DNA of 64,000 nucleotides, taken from contig NZ_CP030862.1 of the NCBI RefSeq assembly GCF_003325375.1, positions 1,801,501-1,865,500 on the forward strand, in the 5' to 3' direction. Position numbers and translations under genes: made by a program. Origin of the DNA: Streptomyces globosus. Lineage in GTDB: Bacteria > Actinomycetota > Actinomycetes > Streptomycetales > Streptomycetaceae. How positions within the stretch are numbered: the stretch's first letter is position 1; each line of letters opens with the position of its first letter. The notes below the pieces were generated by a model that did not search any database, had not been told where the DNA came from, and saw nothing but the letters and a program-made list of their open reading frames with translations. This document shows, one piece after another, positions 51,603-59,935 of this stretch.

Positions 51603-52621
51603 CCACACCCATCCACGCCGCGCCGCCCGCCGGAAGCCCGGAAGGGGCGGGCCCGGCGGCCCTGCTGTCGGTGCGGGACCTCACCATGGCCTTCCCCGGC
51701 CGGCGCTCCGCGACCGGCCGCCGGGGCGCGCCGGTCCGCGCCGTCGACGGGGTCTCCTTCGACCTGGCGGCGGGGGAGACCCTCGGACTCGTCGGGGAGT
51801 CGGGCTGCGGGAAGTCCACCACCGGCCGGATGCTCGTCCGCCTGCTGGAGCCCACCTCGGGCTCGGTCGTCTTCGACGGCCGGGATGTCACCCGCCTGTC
51901 GCAGCGCGCCCTGCGGCCCCTGCGCCGCGACGTCCAGATGGTCTTCCAGGACCCGCACTCCTCGCTGAACCCGCGCCAGACCGTCTCCCGGATCATCTCC
52001 GACCCGCTGCTCGTGCAGGGCTGGTCCGCGGCCGACGCCCGGCGCCGCGCCGCGGAGCTGATGGAGCTGGTCGGGCTGATCCCCGAGCACATCGACCGCT
52101 ACCCGCACGAGTTCTCCGGCGGGCAGGCGCAGCGCATCGGCATCGCCCGCTCCCTGGCCACCGGGCCGCGGCTGATCGTCGCCGACGAGCCGGTGTCCGC
52201 GCTGGACGTCTCCGTGCAGGCGCAGATCGTCAACCTGATGGAGCGGCTGCGGGAGGAGCTCGGGCTGTCGTACGTGTTCATCGCGCACGACCTGTCCGTG
52301 GTGAAGCGGGTCAGCGACCGGGTGGCGGTCATGTACCTGGGCCGGATCGTCGAGATCGGCGCGAAGCGCGACCTGTACGACACCCCCCAGCACCCGTACA
52401 CGCGGGCGCTGCTGTCCGCCGTGCCGCTGCCCGATCCGGCGGCGGAGCGGCGGCGCGAGCGGATCGTCCTGCTCGGGGACCCGCCGAGCCCGGCCGCGCC
52501 GCCGCCGGGCTGCTCCTTCCACCCGCGCTGCCCCAAGGCGCAGGAGGTGTGCCGCACGGAGCGGCCCCTGCTGCGGATCGCCGCCTCCCGCGAGGTGGCC
52601 TGCCACTTCCCGGGCGACTGA
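51599..52621 (+). CDS. Oligopeptide ABC transporter ATPase, DppF type
   Basis: 340 residues: Walker A GESGCGKST, VFQDPHSSLNPRQTV, signature FSGGQAQRIG, Walker B LIVADEPVSALDVS, C-terminal HPYTRALLSAVPLP and the same set of four cysteines (PGCSFHPRC, EVC, VACHF). It pairs with the DppD-type subunit. ATG 51599 overlaps the DppD stop as ATGA. A strong hairpin closes the operon. Confidence 0.94.
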   Translation: MTTPIHAAPPAGSPEGAGPAALLSVRDLTMAFPGRRSATGRRGAPVRAVDGVSFDLAAGETLGLVGESGCGKSTTGRMLVRLLEPTSGSVVFDGRDVTRLSQRALRPLRRDVQMVFQDPHSSLNPRQTVSRIISDPLLVQGWSAADARRRAAELMELVGLIPEHIDRYPHEFSGGQAQRIGIARSLATGPRLIVADEPVSALDVSVQAQIVNLMERLREELGLSYVFIAHDLSVVKRVSDRVAVMYLGRIVEIGAKRDLYDTPQHPYTRALLSAVPLPDPAAERRRERIVLLGDPPSPAAPPPGCSFHPRCPKAQEVCRTERPLLRIAASREVACHFPGD

Positions 52622-52642
52622 CGGGTTAACCCGGGAAGGAGG

Positions 52643-52677
52643 GGGCCCCGGCGCCGACACGGTCGGCTCCGGGGCCC
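52643..52677. terminator. Bidirectional terminator
   Basis: GGGCCCCGG-C-GCCGAC (52643-52658) pairs with GTCGGC-T-CCGGGGCCC (52662-52677) around a 3-base loop, with one mismatch. It lies between the transporter operon and the convergent peptidase gene. Confidence 0.85.
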
Positions 52678-52703
52678 TTCGCCGTTCCGGCGGGCGTACG
52701 GCC

Positions 52704-54782
52704 TCAGGCGGCGAGTTCGCGGCGGAAGAAGTCCAGTTCCAGCGCCATCAGCTTCTCCCGGACCCCGCCGGGGGTCATGTGGGTCACGCCGGGCAGCGCC
52801 AGCAGCTGGTGGGGGCGGCCCGCGTCGGTCAGGGCCCGGGAGAGGCGCAGGGTGTGGGAGGGGTGGACGTTGTCGTCGGCGAGGCCGGTGCTGAGCAGCA
52901 GCGGACGGGTCAGCTTCGGCGCGTCGGGGATCAGCGAGTCCCGCTCGTACACCTCGGGGTGGTCCTGGGGCAGGCCGAGGTAGCGCTCGGTGTACGCGGT
53001 GTCGTAGTGCCGGAAGTCGGTGGGCGCGGCGCCGGCCGAGGCCGCGTGGAAGACGTCGGGCCGGCGCAGGACGGCGAGTGCCGCGAGGTAGCCGCCGTAG
53101 GACCAGCCGCGGACGCCGACGCGGGTGAGGTCCAGGTCGCGGTGGCGGGCGCCGAGGGCCTGCAGGGCGGCGGTCTGGTCCTCCAGGGTGACGTCGGAGA
53201 AGCCGCGGTACATGGCGTGTGTGAAGGCGGGGGAGACGTACGGGGTGCCGCGGTTGTCACCGGTCACGACGGCGAAGCCCTGGTCGGCCCACCACTGGCG
53301 GTACTGCCAGCGGCGCGGCTCGGCGCTGACGTCCTGGAAGCCGGGCCCGCCGTAGCCGTCGACGAGGACGGGCAGCCGCCTGCCGGGGACGTGCCCGCGG
53401 GGCAGGACGAGCGCGGTGGGGACGCCGTGCTCGGTGACGCGCTCCAGCAGCGGCGCGACCCGGTACGGCAGCGGCTGGGAGAGGTCGCCGGGGGTGAACT
53501 GCCGCCCGTCGGCGGTGTGCAGGGTGCGGCGGATGCCGTCGCGGTCGGCGGCGGTCAGGAGCAGCGAGCCGGCCGAGGCGATGACGCTGTGCACGGCGGG
53601 GACGCCGGTGCCGTCGGCGAGGACCGTGTGCGCGCCGGACTCGGGGTCGAGGAGGAGCACCTGCTGCTCGGCGGGGTCGCGCAGGCCGGCCTCGACGAGC
53701 AGCCGGCCCTGGTGGAATCCGGCGACGCGCCGGATCTGGATGCCGGCGCCGGTGAGCGGCCGGCCGTCGACGGCGAGGGTGCGGGCGGCGCCGTCGGGGG
53801 TGTCGGCTGCGGTGAGCATCCGCCCGTCGGGGAGGCGGGCGGGGGTGCCGGGGAGGGGGTCGACCCACTGGGGGTGGGTGGTGCGGGAGAGTGTGCGGGT
53901 GCGGCCGGTGGCGGGGTCGGCGCTGAGCAGGAGGACGTCCTGCTGGAGCCGGTCCTGGACGGTGAGCAGGATCTCCTCGGAGGACTCCCAGCCGGCGTCG
54001 GAGAGGTAGGGGTGGCGGTCGGTGTCCCAGTGGATGCGCACGCGGTGGCCGCCCGGGCCGAGGACCCACAGCTGGACGTCCGCGTTGGGCCCGCCGGCCT
54101 CGGGGTAGGCGAACTCCTCGGGCGGCAGCTCGGGGCGGGCCGGGTCGGCGAAGTGGCGCCGCTGGAGGGCGCCTTCGGCGACGCGGGCGGCCAGCAGGGT
54201 GACGCCGTCGGGGGACCACCAGTGGCCTCGGTCGCGGCCCAGCTCCTCGGCGGCGGCGAACTCGGCGACGCCCCAGCGGGCGCCGTCGTCGGGGCTGATG
54301 CGGCCGCCGGGGGAGGTGTGGAGGGCGTCTCCGGCGACGTAGGCGGTGCGGGAGCCGTCGCCGCTCGGGCGGGGGTCGAAGGCGGGCCCGGCGGTGGGGA
54401 CCTCGGCGGGCGGGGCGGCGGGGGTGCCGGGGCCGGCGTACGCGACGCGGTAGAGGGTGCCGTACAGGGCGAAGACGGCGTGGCGGCCGTCGCCGGAGAG
54501 GGCGTAGGTGCCGATGCCGTCGGCGGTGAGCCGGATCCGCTCGCGCAGCCGGCGCTCGGCCTCGGGGAGGGGGCCGGGCTCGGGGGCGAGGCGGCGCGGG
54601 TCGGCGAGGAGGGTCTCGGTGCCGGTGGAGGTGTCGAGGACCCAGAGGGAGTCGCGGGGGTCGGTGGGGCCGGTGGAGCGGAGGAACCAGAGGAGCCGGC
54701 CGTCGTCGCCGAAGGAGAAGGCGCGGGGGGCGCCGTACGCGAAGCGGCCGGTGGTGGTGGAGAGCCGGAGGAAGTCATCCAT
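52704..54782 (-). CDS. S9 prolyl-oligopeptidase family peptidase (DPP4-like)
   Basis: 692 residues with an N-terminal beta-propeller and a C-terminal alpha/beta-hydrolase: nucleophile GWSYGGY, Asp in STGLADDNVHP and His in GVTHMTP. The FAYPEAGGPNADVQLWV segment of the propeller is as in dipeptidyl-peptidase IV, which removes Xaa-Pro dipeptides. No signal peptide, so probably cytoplasmic, finishing the digestion of imported collagen peptides. ATG 54782 lies 16 bases from the regulon element of the divergent promoter region. Confidence 0.92.
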   Translation of the reverse strand: MDDFLRLSTTTGRFAYGAPRAFSFGDDGRLLWFLRSTGPTDPRDSLWVLDTSTGTETLLADPRRLAPEPGPLPEAERRLRERIRLTADGIGTYALSGDGRHAVFALYGTLYRVAYAGPGTPAAPPAEVPTAGPAFDPRPSGDGSRTAYVAGDALHTSPGGRISPDDGARWGVAEFAAAEELGRDRGHWWSPDGVTLLAARVAEGALQRRHFADPARPELPPEEFAYPEAGGPNADVQLWVLGPGGHRVRIHWDTDRHPYLSDAGWESSEEILLTVQDRLQQDVLLLSADPATGRTRTLSRTTHPQWVDPLPGTPARLPDGRMLTAADTPDGAARTLAVDGRPLTGAGIQIRRVAGFHQGRLLVEAGLRDPAEQQVLLLDPESGAHTVLADGTGVPAVHSVIASAGSLLLTAADRDGIRRTLHTADGRQFTPGDLSQPLPYRVAPLLERVTEHGVPTALVLPRGHVPGRRLPVLVDGYGGPGFQDVSAEPRRWQYRQWWADQGFAVVTGDNRGTPYVSPAFTHAMYRGFSDVTLEDQTAALQALGARHRDLDLTRVGVRGWSYGGYLAALAVLRRPDVFHAASAGAAPTDFRHYDTAYTERYLGLPQDHPEVYERDSLIPDAPKLTRPLLLSTGLADDNVHPSHTLRLSRALTDAGRPHQLLALPGVTHMTPGGVREKLMALELDFFRRELAA

Positions 54783-54790
54783 GCAGGCGA

Positions 54791-54813
54791 GTGTGCCATG
54801 TGAAATGGCACAC
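54791..54813. promoter_or_regulatory. Shared regulon element, site 6, within a perfect dyad (S9 peptidase/MFS)
   Basis: Perfect 9-base arms GTGTGCCAT (54791-54799) and ATGGCACAC (54805-54813) around GTGAA. Inside it ATGTGAAATGGCAC (54798-54811) matches sites 1 and 2 in 13 of 14 bases. It is the most symmetrical of the six. Confidence 0.7.
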
Positions 54814-54880
54814 TGTACATGTGGTGTCCGTTAGGCCATTCGAGTGGTGTACCGGGGGTGGCAGGTTTAGCGTCGACAGG

Positions 54881-56473
54881 GTGGACCCCAACGCAGCACC
54901 CGGCAAGGGGACCGACGGCACCGGCGACGGCGCGGGCGGCGGCGGACCGGGCGGCGGCGCGGGCGGCCGCGGCAACGGCAGCGGGCTCGCCCTCTTCACC
55001 ATCGCCTCGTGCCAGCTCATGGTCGTCCTCGACATCACCATCGTGAACATCGCCCTGCCGCACATCCAGACGGCCCTGGGCTTCACCACCGAAAGCCTCG
55101 CCTGGGTCGTCAACGCCTACACGCTGACCTTCGGCGGACTGCTCCTCCTCGGCGGCCGGGCCGGCGACATCCTCGGCCGCAAACGCGTCTTCATCAGCGG
55201 CGTCCTGCTCTTCGGACTGGCCTCGCTGCTCGGCGGGTTCGCCCAGAGCGAGGGCCAACTGCTCGCCGCACGCGCCCTCCAGGGAGCCGGCGGAGCCATC
55301 GCCTCACCCACCGCGCTCGCCCTGATCACCACCACCTTCCGCGAAGGACCCGCCCGCAGCAGGGCCTTCGGCGTCTTCGCAGGCGTCTCCGCGGCCGGCG
55401 GCGCGATCGGACTCCTCGCCGGCGGCATGCTCGTGGAGTGGCTCGACTGGCGCTGGGTGCTCTTCGTCAACGTCCCCATCGCCGCAACGATCGCCGTCCT
55501 CGCCGCCCGCGTCCTGAACGAGTCCGAGCGGCACCCCGGGCACTTCGACGCGGCCGGCGCCCTGCTGTCGACGTTCGGCATGGCCTCCCTCGTCTACGGG
55601 TTCATCCGCGCGGCCGAGGACGGCTGGAGCGACCCGCTCACCCTCGCGTCGTTCGGCGCCGCCGTGGTGCTGCTGACGCTGTTCGTCGCCAACGAGAGGC
55701 GCTCGGCGCAGCCCATCACCCCGCTGCACATGTTCGCCGACCGCAACCGGGCCGGAACCTACGGCATCATGCTGTTCCTCGCCTGCGCGATCTTCGGCAT
55801 GTTCTTCTTCCTGACCCTCTACGTGCAGAACGTCCTCGGCTTCAGCCCGCTGGAGGCCGGCCTCGCCTTCCTGCCGGTCAGCGCCATCATCGCCGTCGGC
55901 GCCGGCATCACCTCCCACCTGCTGCCCGTCCGCGGCCCCAAGCCGTTCATGGTCACCGGCGCGCTGTGCTGCTCCGCCGGCCTGGCCTGGCTGACGCGGG
56001 CCGACGCCGACTCCACCTACCCCGGCAGCGTCCTCGGGCCGATGCTCCTCTTCGGGCTCGGCATGGGCCTGCAGTTCGTGTCCCTGACCCTGATGGCCCT
56101 GTCCCACGTCCCCGACCGCGAGTCCGGCGCCGCGTCCGGGCTCCTCAACGCCACCCAGCAGGTCGGCGGCTCGCTCGGCCTGTCCGTCCTCGTCACCGTC
56201 TTCGGCACCGCCGCCCGCAGCGAGGGCCGCGCCCAGGCCCGCGACTTCCTCGCCAACGCCACCCCGGAGCAGCTCCTCGCCTTCCGCCGCACCGGCCGGC
56301 TGCCCGACCCCTGGGCCGACCAGGTGCTCACCGCCGGAGTGAACGCGGCGTTCGTCGTCGCGGCCGCGTTCACCCTGGTCGGCGCACTCATCGCCGTCTT
56401 CGCCATCAAGGTCCGCCCCTCCGACCTCGAACGCCTCCGCGGCCGCAGGCAGTCGACGTCGGCAGGGGCGTGA
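54881..56473 (+). CDS. MFS transporter, DHA2 (14-helix) drug exporter family
   Basis: 530 residues from GTG 54881; the frame is open to 54791 but that part is the operator region. A Gly-rich N-terminus precedes 14 hydrophobic segments. Motif A GGRAGDILGRKRVF, motif C-like ISAAGGAIGLLAGGML-type helix and motif D1 VDITIVNIALPHIQ-like sequence (LDITIVNIALPHIQ) are typical of DHA2 multidrug exporters. It shares its upstream region with the S9 peptidase; whether it belongs to the collagen system or is only a neighbour is unclear. Confidence 0.88.
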   Translation: MDPNAAPGKGTDGTGDGAGGGGPGGGAGGRGNGSGLALFTIASCQLMVVLDITIVNIALPHIQTALGFTTESLAWVVNAYTLTFGGLLLLGGRAGDILGRKRVFISGVLLFGLASLLGGFAQSEGQLLAARALQGAGGAIASPTALALITTTFREGPARSRAFGVFAGVSAAGGAIGLLAGGMLVEWLDWRWVLFVNVPIAATIAVLAARVLNESERHPGHFDAAGALLSTFGMASLVYGFIRAAEDGWSDPLTLASFGAAVVLLTLFVANERRSAQPITPLHMFADRNRAGTYGIMLFLACAIFGMFFFLTLYVQNVLGFSPLEAGLAFLPVSAIIAVGAGITSHLLPVRGPKPFMVTGALCCSAGLAWLTRADADSTYPGSVLGPMLLFGLGMGLQFVSLTLMALSHVPDRESGAASGLLNATQQVGGSLGLSVLVTVFGTAARSEGRAQARDFLANATPEQLLAFRRTGRLPDPWADQVLTAGVNAAFVVAAAFTLVGALIAVFAIKVRPSDLERLRGRRQSTSAGA

Positions 56474-56503
56474 CGGCGGCCTGTATCCGCGTCCGTGACG
56501 TGA

Positions 56504-56737
56504 TCAGGCCGCGCTCATGCCGCGCTCCGGCCACACGCCCCGCTCCGCGTACAGTGCGCCGAGCTTCCGCGAAGCGAGCAGGAACGCGTGGTCGACCCGC
56601 CCGTCCCGCACGGTCGAGGTGCGGGACGCCTTGTCCACGGCGAGCCGCCGCTCGAAGGCGTCCGGATCGTCGCCGAATTCGTACTCCACGAGCCCTCCGG
56701 TCTCGGAGACCTTGCGGAAGTACACGAGCGCAGCCAC
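56504..56737 (-). CDS. Small protein linked to the cytochrome P450
   Basis: 77 residues, acidic and soluble, beginning VAALVYFRKVSETGG at GTG 56737, 8 bases after the P450 stop. No cysteine and no known domain. Constant spacing and strand suggest it is the last gene of the ferredoxin-Nudix-P450 operon. I do not recognise its function. Confidence 0.65.
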   Translation of the reverse strand: MAALVYFRKVSETGGLVEYEFGDDPDAFERRLAVDKASRTSTVRDGRVDHAFLLASRKLGALYAERGVWPERGMSAA

Positions 56738-56745
56738 GGGACGCC

Positions 56746-58155
56746 TCAGCCGGCCACGCCGCGGACGCGGCAGCGGAGCGTGCCGTGCGTGCGCAGGGTG
56801 ATGCCCGCGCTCAGCGGCACGTCCCGGTCGACCGCCTCGAACTCGTACGCCCGCAGCAGCACGGCCAGCGAGATCACCGACTCCAGCATCGAGAAGTGCT
56901 GCCCGATGCACGCGCGCGGCCCGCCGCCGAACGGGAACCAGGCGTACCGGGGCCGGTCCGCCTCCGCCTCCGGGGTGAAGCGGTCCGGGTCGAAGCGCTC
57001 CGGGTCCGGCCAGTAGCGGGGGTGCCGGTGCGTCACCCACGGCGCCAGGATCACGTTGGCGCCGCCCGGGACCGCGTACCCGCCGATCTCGGTCGCGGCG
57101 ACCGAGTTCCGGCCGATCACCGGCGCCGCCGGGTACAGCCGCATCGCCTCCTTCAGCACCCGCGTCAGGTAGGGCAGCCGCTCCAGGTCGGCCGCCTCCG
57201 GCTCCCGGTCGCCCAGCACGCGGGCGACCTCCTCCCGGGCCAGCGCCTGCTGCTCCGGGTGCAGGGCCAGCAGGTGCAGCGAGTACGCCAGCGACGTCGC
57301 GGTCGTCTCGTGCCCCGCGAGCAGGAAGATCAGCACCTGGTCGCGCAGCTCGGCGGCGTCGAACGCGCCGTCCTCGGAACTCGACGCCGCCGACAGCAGC
57401 CCCAGCAGGTCCTCGCCCTGCGCGTCCTCCCCGCCGGAGCGGCGCTCGGCGATGATCCGGTCGCAGACCCCGTACAGCTCCTCCAGCGCCTCCGCAGCCC
57501 GCCGGTTGCCGGGCGTCGGCCACGTCCGCGGGATGTTGACGGGGGAGTACCCGCGGCGCAGCACGTACTCCGTGATCACGGGGAAGCAGCGGTCGACGAC
57601 GTCGACGGTGGTCTCGACGTCCGTCCCGAACAGGATCCGCGCGACCGCGCGCAGCGCCAGCTGCATCATCGCCTCGGAGACGTCGACGACCCCGCCCGGG
57701 ACCCGCTCCCAGGCGGCGAGCGTCGTACGGGTCTCGGCCGCGACGGCCGCGGCGTAGCCGTCGACGCGGCGCCTGGTGAACAGCGGCTGCACGAGGCGGC
57801 GCTGGCGCAGGTAGTCCGCGTCCTGGCTGGTGAGGAGGCCGTTGCCGAAGGAGTCGCGGATCTCCTGGTAGAAGGGGTTGTCCTTGCGGAAGTTGGCCGA
57901 CTCGGAGGCCAGGACCTGCTGCGCGCCCTCCGCGGAGAAGACGCAGTACAGGTCCTGGCGCAGTCCGGGCGGGCCCGCCGAGATCCGGACGACGTCGCCG
58001 AGCTCGCGGTGGGCCCGCAGGTAGGTGCCGAGTGCGTCGGACGTGAGCTCCGAGAGGGAGCCGAGCAGCGGACTCCCGGCCAGCACGGGCACCGGCCGAC
58101 CGCGGCCCGTGCCGGTGTCGCTGCCCGTTCCTGTGCCTGTTCCCGCTGTCGCCAT
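56746..58155 (-). CDS. Cytochrome P450
   Basis: 469 residues, with a Gly/Thr repeat N-terminus of about 20 residues. I-helix AGHETTATS, ExxR in KEAMRLYP, PERF in DPERFDPDRF, and heme-binding loop FPFGGGPRACIG with the cysteine thiolate. It has no fused reductase, so it needs a ferredoxin; one is encoded two genes upstream in the same operon. The sequence type is like bacterial fatty-acid or terpene hydroxylases; the substrate is unknown. Confidence 0.94.
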   Translation of the reverse strand: MATAGTGTGTGSDTGTGRGRPVPVLAGSPLLGSLSELTSDALGTYLRAHRELGDVVRISAGPPGLRQDLYCVFSAEGAQQVLASESANFRKDNPFYQEIRDSFGNGLLTSQDADYLRQRRLVQPLFTRRRVDGYAAAVAAETRTTLAAWERVPGGVVDVSEAMMQLALRAVARILFGTDVETTVDVVDRCFPVITEYVLRRGYSPVNIPRTWPTPGNRRAAEALEELYGVCDRIIAERRSGGEDAQGEDLLGLLSAASSSEDGAFDAAELRDQVLIFLLAGHETTATSLAYSLHLLALHPEQQALAREEVARVLGDREPEAADLERLPYLTRVLKEAMRLYPAAPVIGRNSVAATEIGGYAVPGGANVILAPWVTHRHPRYWPDPERFDPDRFTPEAEADRPRYAWFPFGGGPRACIGQHFSMLESVISLAVLLRAYEFEAVDRDVPLSAGITLRTHGTLRCRVRGVAG

Positions 58156-58290
58156 GGCCGCCCCCTCGACTCCGTACCCTGCCGGACCTGTTCCGGTCTG
58201 CCGATTCTGCCCCGGCGCCGGGCGGAGGGGCCCGATCCGGCGCCGGGGCTGGCCGAAAATCGCCGCCGGGGCGGTATTCGGACGGCGGGC

Positions 58291-58794
58291 TCAGTCGTCC
58301 CAGTCCCAGGTGTCGAAGTACGCGGCGGTCCCGGCCCGCCGGGCCTCCATGACGGCTTCGAGCCGCTCGAAGTCCCGCGGCGGCATCAGCGCCCGCCACT
58401 GCGCGAGCGGCAGGGCGCGTACGTCGTCGTGCTCGGCCGGGTCGAGGACGATGCCGTCGACCTGCTCGGCCGTCAGCCGCCCCCCGTCGAAGACGAACCC
58501 GATCGAACTCAGCGGCCACTCCTTCCCCGGCAGCCCGAAGACGGTGGCCAGCAGCCGCCGGGGGCCCTCGTACACGATGCCGGTCTCCTCCCGGCACTCG
58601 CGCAGCGCCGTCTCCCAGGGGCGCTCGCCCTCGTCCATGCAGCCGCCGGGCCACTGCCAGGGGTGGCTGCGCGAGTAGACGGCCCGCAGCTGGACGGGCC
58701 GGTCGTGCTCGTCGGTGAAGAACAGGCAGCCGAAGGCGCTGGCCTTGGGCAGGGTCGCGGCGAACTCCTCGGCGGGCAGCCAGCCGGAGGTCAC
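58291..58794 (-). CDS. Nudix hydrolase
   Basis: 167 residues. The Nudix box GGCMDEGERPWETALRECRE continues with ETGI and fits G-x5-E-x7-REUxEExGU. GTG 58794 overlaps the ferredoxin stop as GTGA; an earlier ATG at 58827 would overlap it by 37 bases. Nudix enzymes hydrolyse nucleoside diphosphates linked to another group. Its place between a ferredoxin and a P450 is probably not functional. Confidence 0.9.
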   Translation of the reverse strand: MTSGWLPAEEFAATLPKASAFGCLFFTDEHDRPVQLRAVYSRSHPWQWPGGCMDEGERPWETALRECREETGIVYEGPRRLLATVFGLPGKEWPLSSIGFVFDGGRLTAEQVDGIVLDPAEHDDVRALPLAQWRALMPPRDFERLEAVMEARRAGTAAYFDTWDWDD

Positions 58795-58991
58795 GTGCCG
58801 GGGAGTGTGATCGCCTGTACGGGACATGCGCGGGCGGCCTCCTTCAGCATCGGGTCGCCGCCACCGTCCTCGCGGCCCGGGATCACCATCCCGAACCCGT
58901 CGTCGTCACTGGTGAACACCGAGGGCGCTCTGAGGGCGCACTGGCTGCTGCCGATGCAGACGTCGGTGTCGATGGTGATCCTGTCGGCCAT
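58791..58991 (-). CDS. [3Fe-4S] ferredoxin
   Basis: 66 residues from ATG 58991. Cysteines at DVCIGSSQC (C-x5-C) and ACPVQAI supply three ligands; the usual fourth is absent, which is the pattern of [3Fe-4S] ferredoxins that serve actinobacterial P450s. It is the first gene of the operon and very likely the electron donor of the P450 encoded at 56746. Confidence 0.92.
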   Translation of the reverse strand: MADRITIDTDVCIGSSQCALRAPSVFTSDDDGFGMVIPGREDGGGDPMLKEAARACPVQAITLPGT

Positions 58992-59138
58992 GGATCCGCC
59001 CTCCGGGGTACAGGCCGGCACGCGGTCGCGTGCACGCGCGACCCATGATCGCCCGCGCCCCCGCCCGCCCACGGGCGAGTCGCATCCCTATTCACCCTGA
59101 CGGGCGAGCGGGGCGAGCCGGGCACGGGGCAGCGCGGG

Positions 59139-59687
59139 TCACTCGCAGCCGACGCCGTCGCCGTCGCGGTCGAGGTGTCGGCCGTAGCCGGGTTCCCCGC
59201 GCCGGATGGGAGCGGCTCCGGCAGCCCGTACGGCACTGCAGTTGCCGTAGGACACGACCCGCGAGCCGCCCGTGCCCTCCGCCTCGTCCGGCGGCGCCGC
59301 GGCCGCAGGGGCGGCCGTCACGGTGGCCGTGGCGGTAACGGTCGCAGTGGCGGTGACGGTGGCTGCGGGTACGGGAACGGCCGCGGCGGTGGCGGTTGCC
59401 GTGGCGGTAACGGTCGCGGTGGGGCCGGGCGCCGGCTTCGCGGCGGCAGCCTGCGGCTCGGCATCCGACCCGATGCCCACCAGCACGAAGAACCACACCG
59501 TGGCGAGCGCGACGGAGACGGCCTTGCCGACCTTGCCCCACCGTGCCAGGAACGCCAGCGCGACGCCGACCGGAGGCAGCAGCAGGGTGCCCACCACCAC
59601 GGCCGGCACGGATATGACCCGCGGCCACGGCTCTCGCGGGGCCGACTGCGGGGGAAGGGAAAACGCATGGCCGGCGGATTGGTGCAC
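59139..59687 (-). CDS. Excalibur calcium-binding domain membrane protein
   Basis: 182 residues. GTG 59687 follows GAGGAG (about 59698-59693). Two hydrophobic helices (VISVPAVVVGTLLLPPVGVALAF and AVSVALATVWFFVLVGIG), a Thr/Ala/Val repeat linker (TATVTATATATA) and a C-terminal excalibur domain with paired Cys and DRDGDGVGCE, a calcium-binding DxDxDG loop. It should sit in the membrane with the calcium domain outside. The role is unknown. Confidence 0.85.
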   Translation of the reverse strand: MHQSAGHAFSLPPQSAPREPWPRVISVPAVVVGTLLLPPVGVALAFLARWGKVGKAVSVALATVWFFVLVGIGSDAEPQAAAAKPAPGPTATVTATATATAAAVPVPAATVTATATVTATATVTAAPAAAAPPDEAEGTGGSRVVSYGNCSAVRAAGAAPIRRGEPGYGRHLDRDGDGVGCE

Positions 59688-59816
59688 GGGCTCTCCTCGA
59701 ACGGCCGCAACGAACCGGGCGCCCACCGTAAGCCGAACCATCCGCACTTCTCGGCCAAACGCCAAAACCCGTGCCGGGCAAAACCGTGCCGGGCGATACC
59801 CCTGCCGGGCAAAGGC

Positions 59817-59837
59817 CGCGCGTTCTTGCACGATCCT
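59817..59837 (+). promoter_or_regulatory. Promoter repeat, copy 1 (before the PEBP gene)
   Basis: A 21-base sequence ending TTGCACGATCCT is found again at 60551-60571 with one mismatch. This copy lies about 100 bases before the PEBP-family gene; a candidate AraC-type operator. Confidence 0.55.
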
Positions 59838-59935
59838 CCCGGCGGCACCCGCCTTCCGCCGGATTCGTGTTCCGCTGGGGACGCGCCCCCGCCTCCGGGG
59901 CAGCACCCGTCGCAGACACGAAGGAGACCAAGAAG

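Noticed and set aside
54791..54880. Upstream extension of the MFS protein from 54791
   Set aside because: It would translate the operator dyad, and the extra residues are not hydrophobic or family-like; GTG 54881 is preferred.
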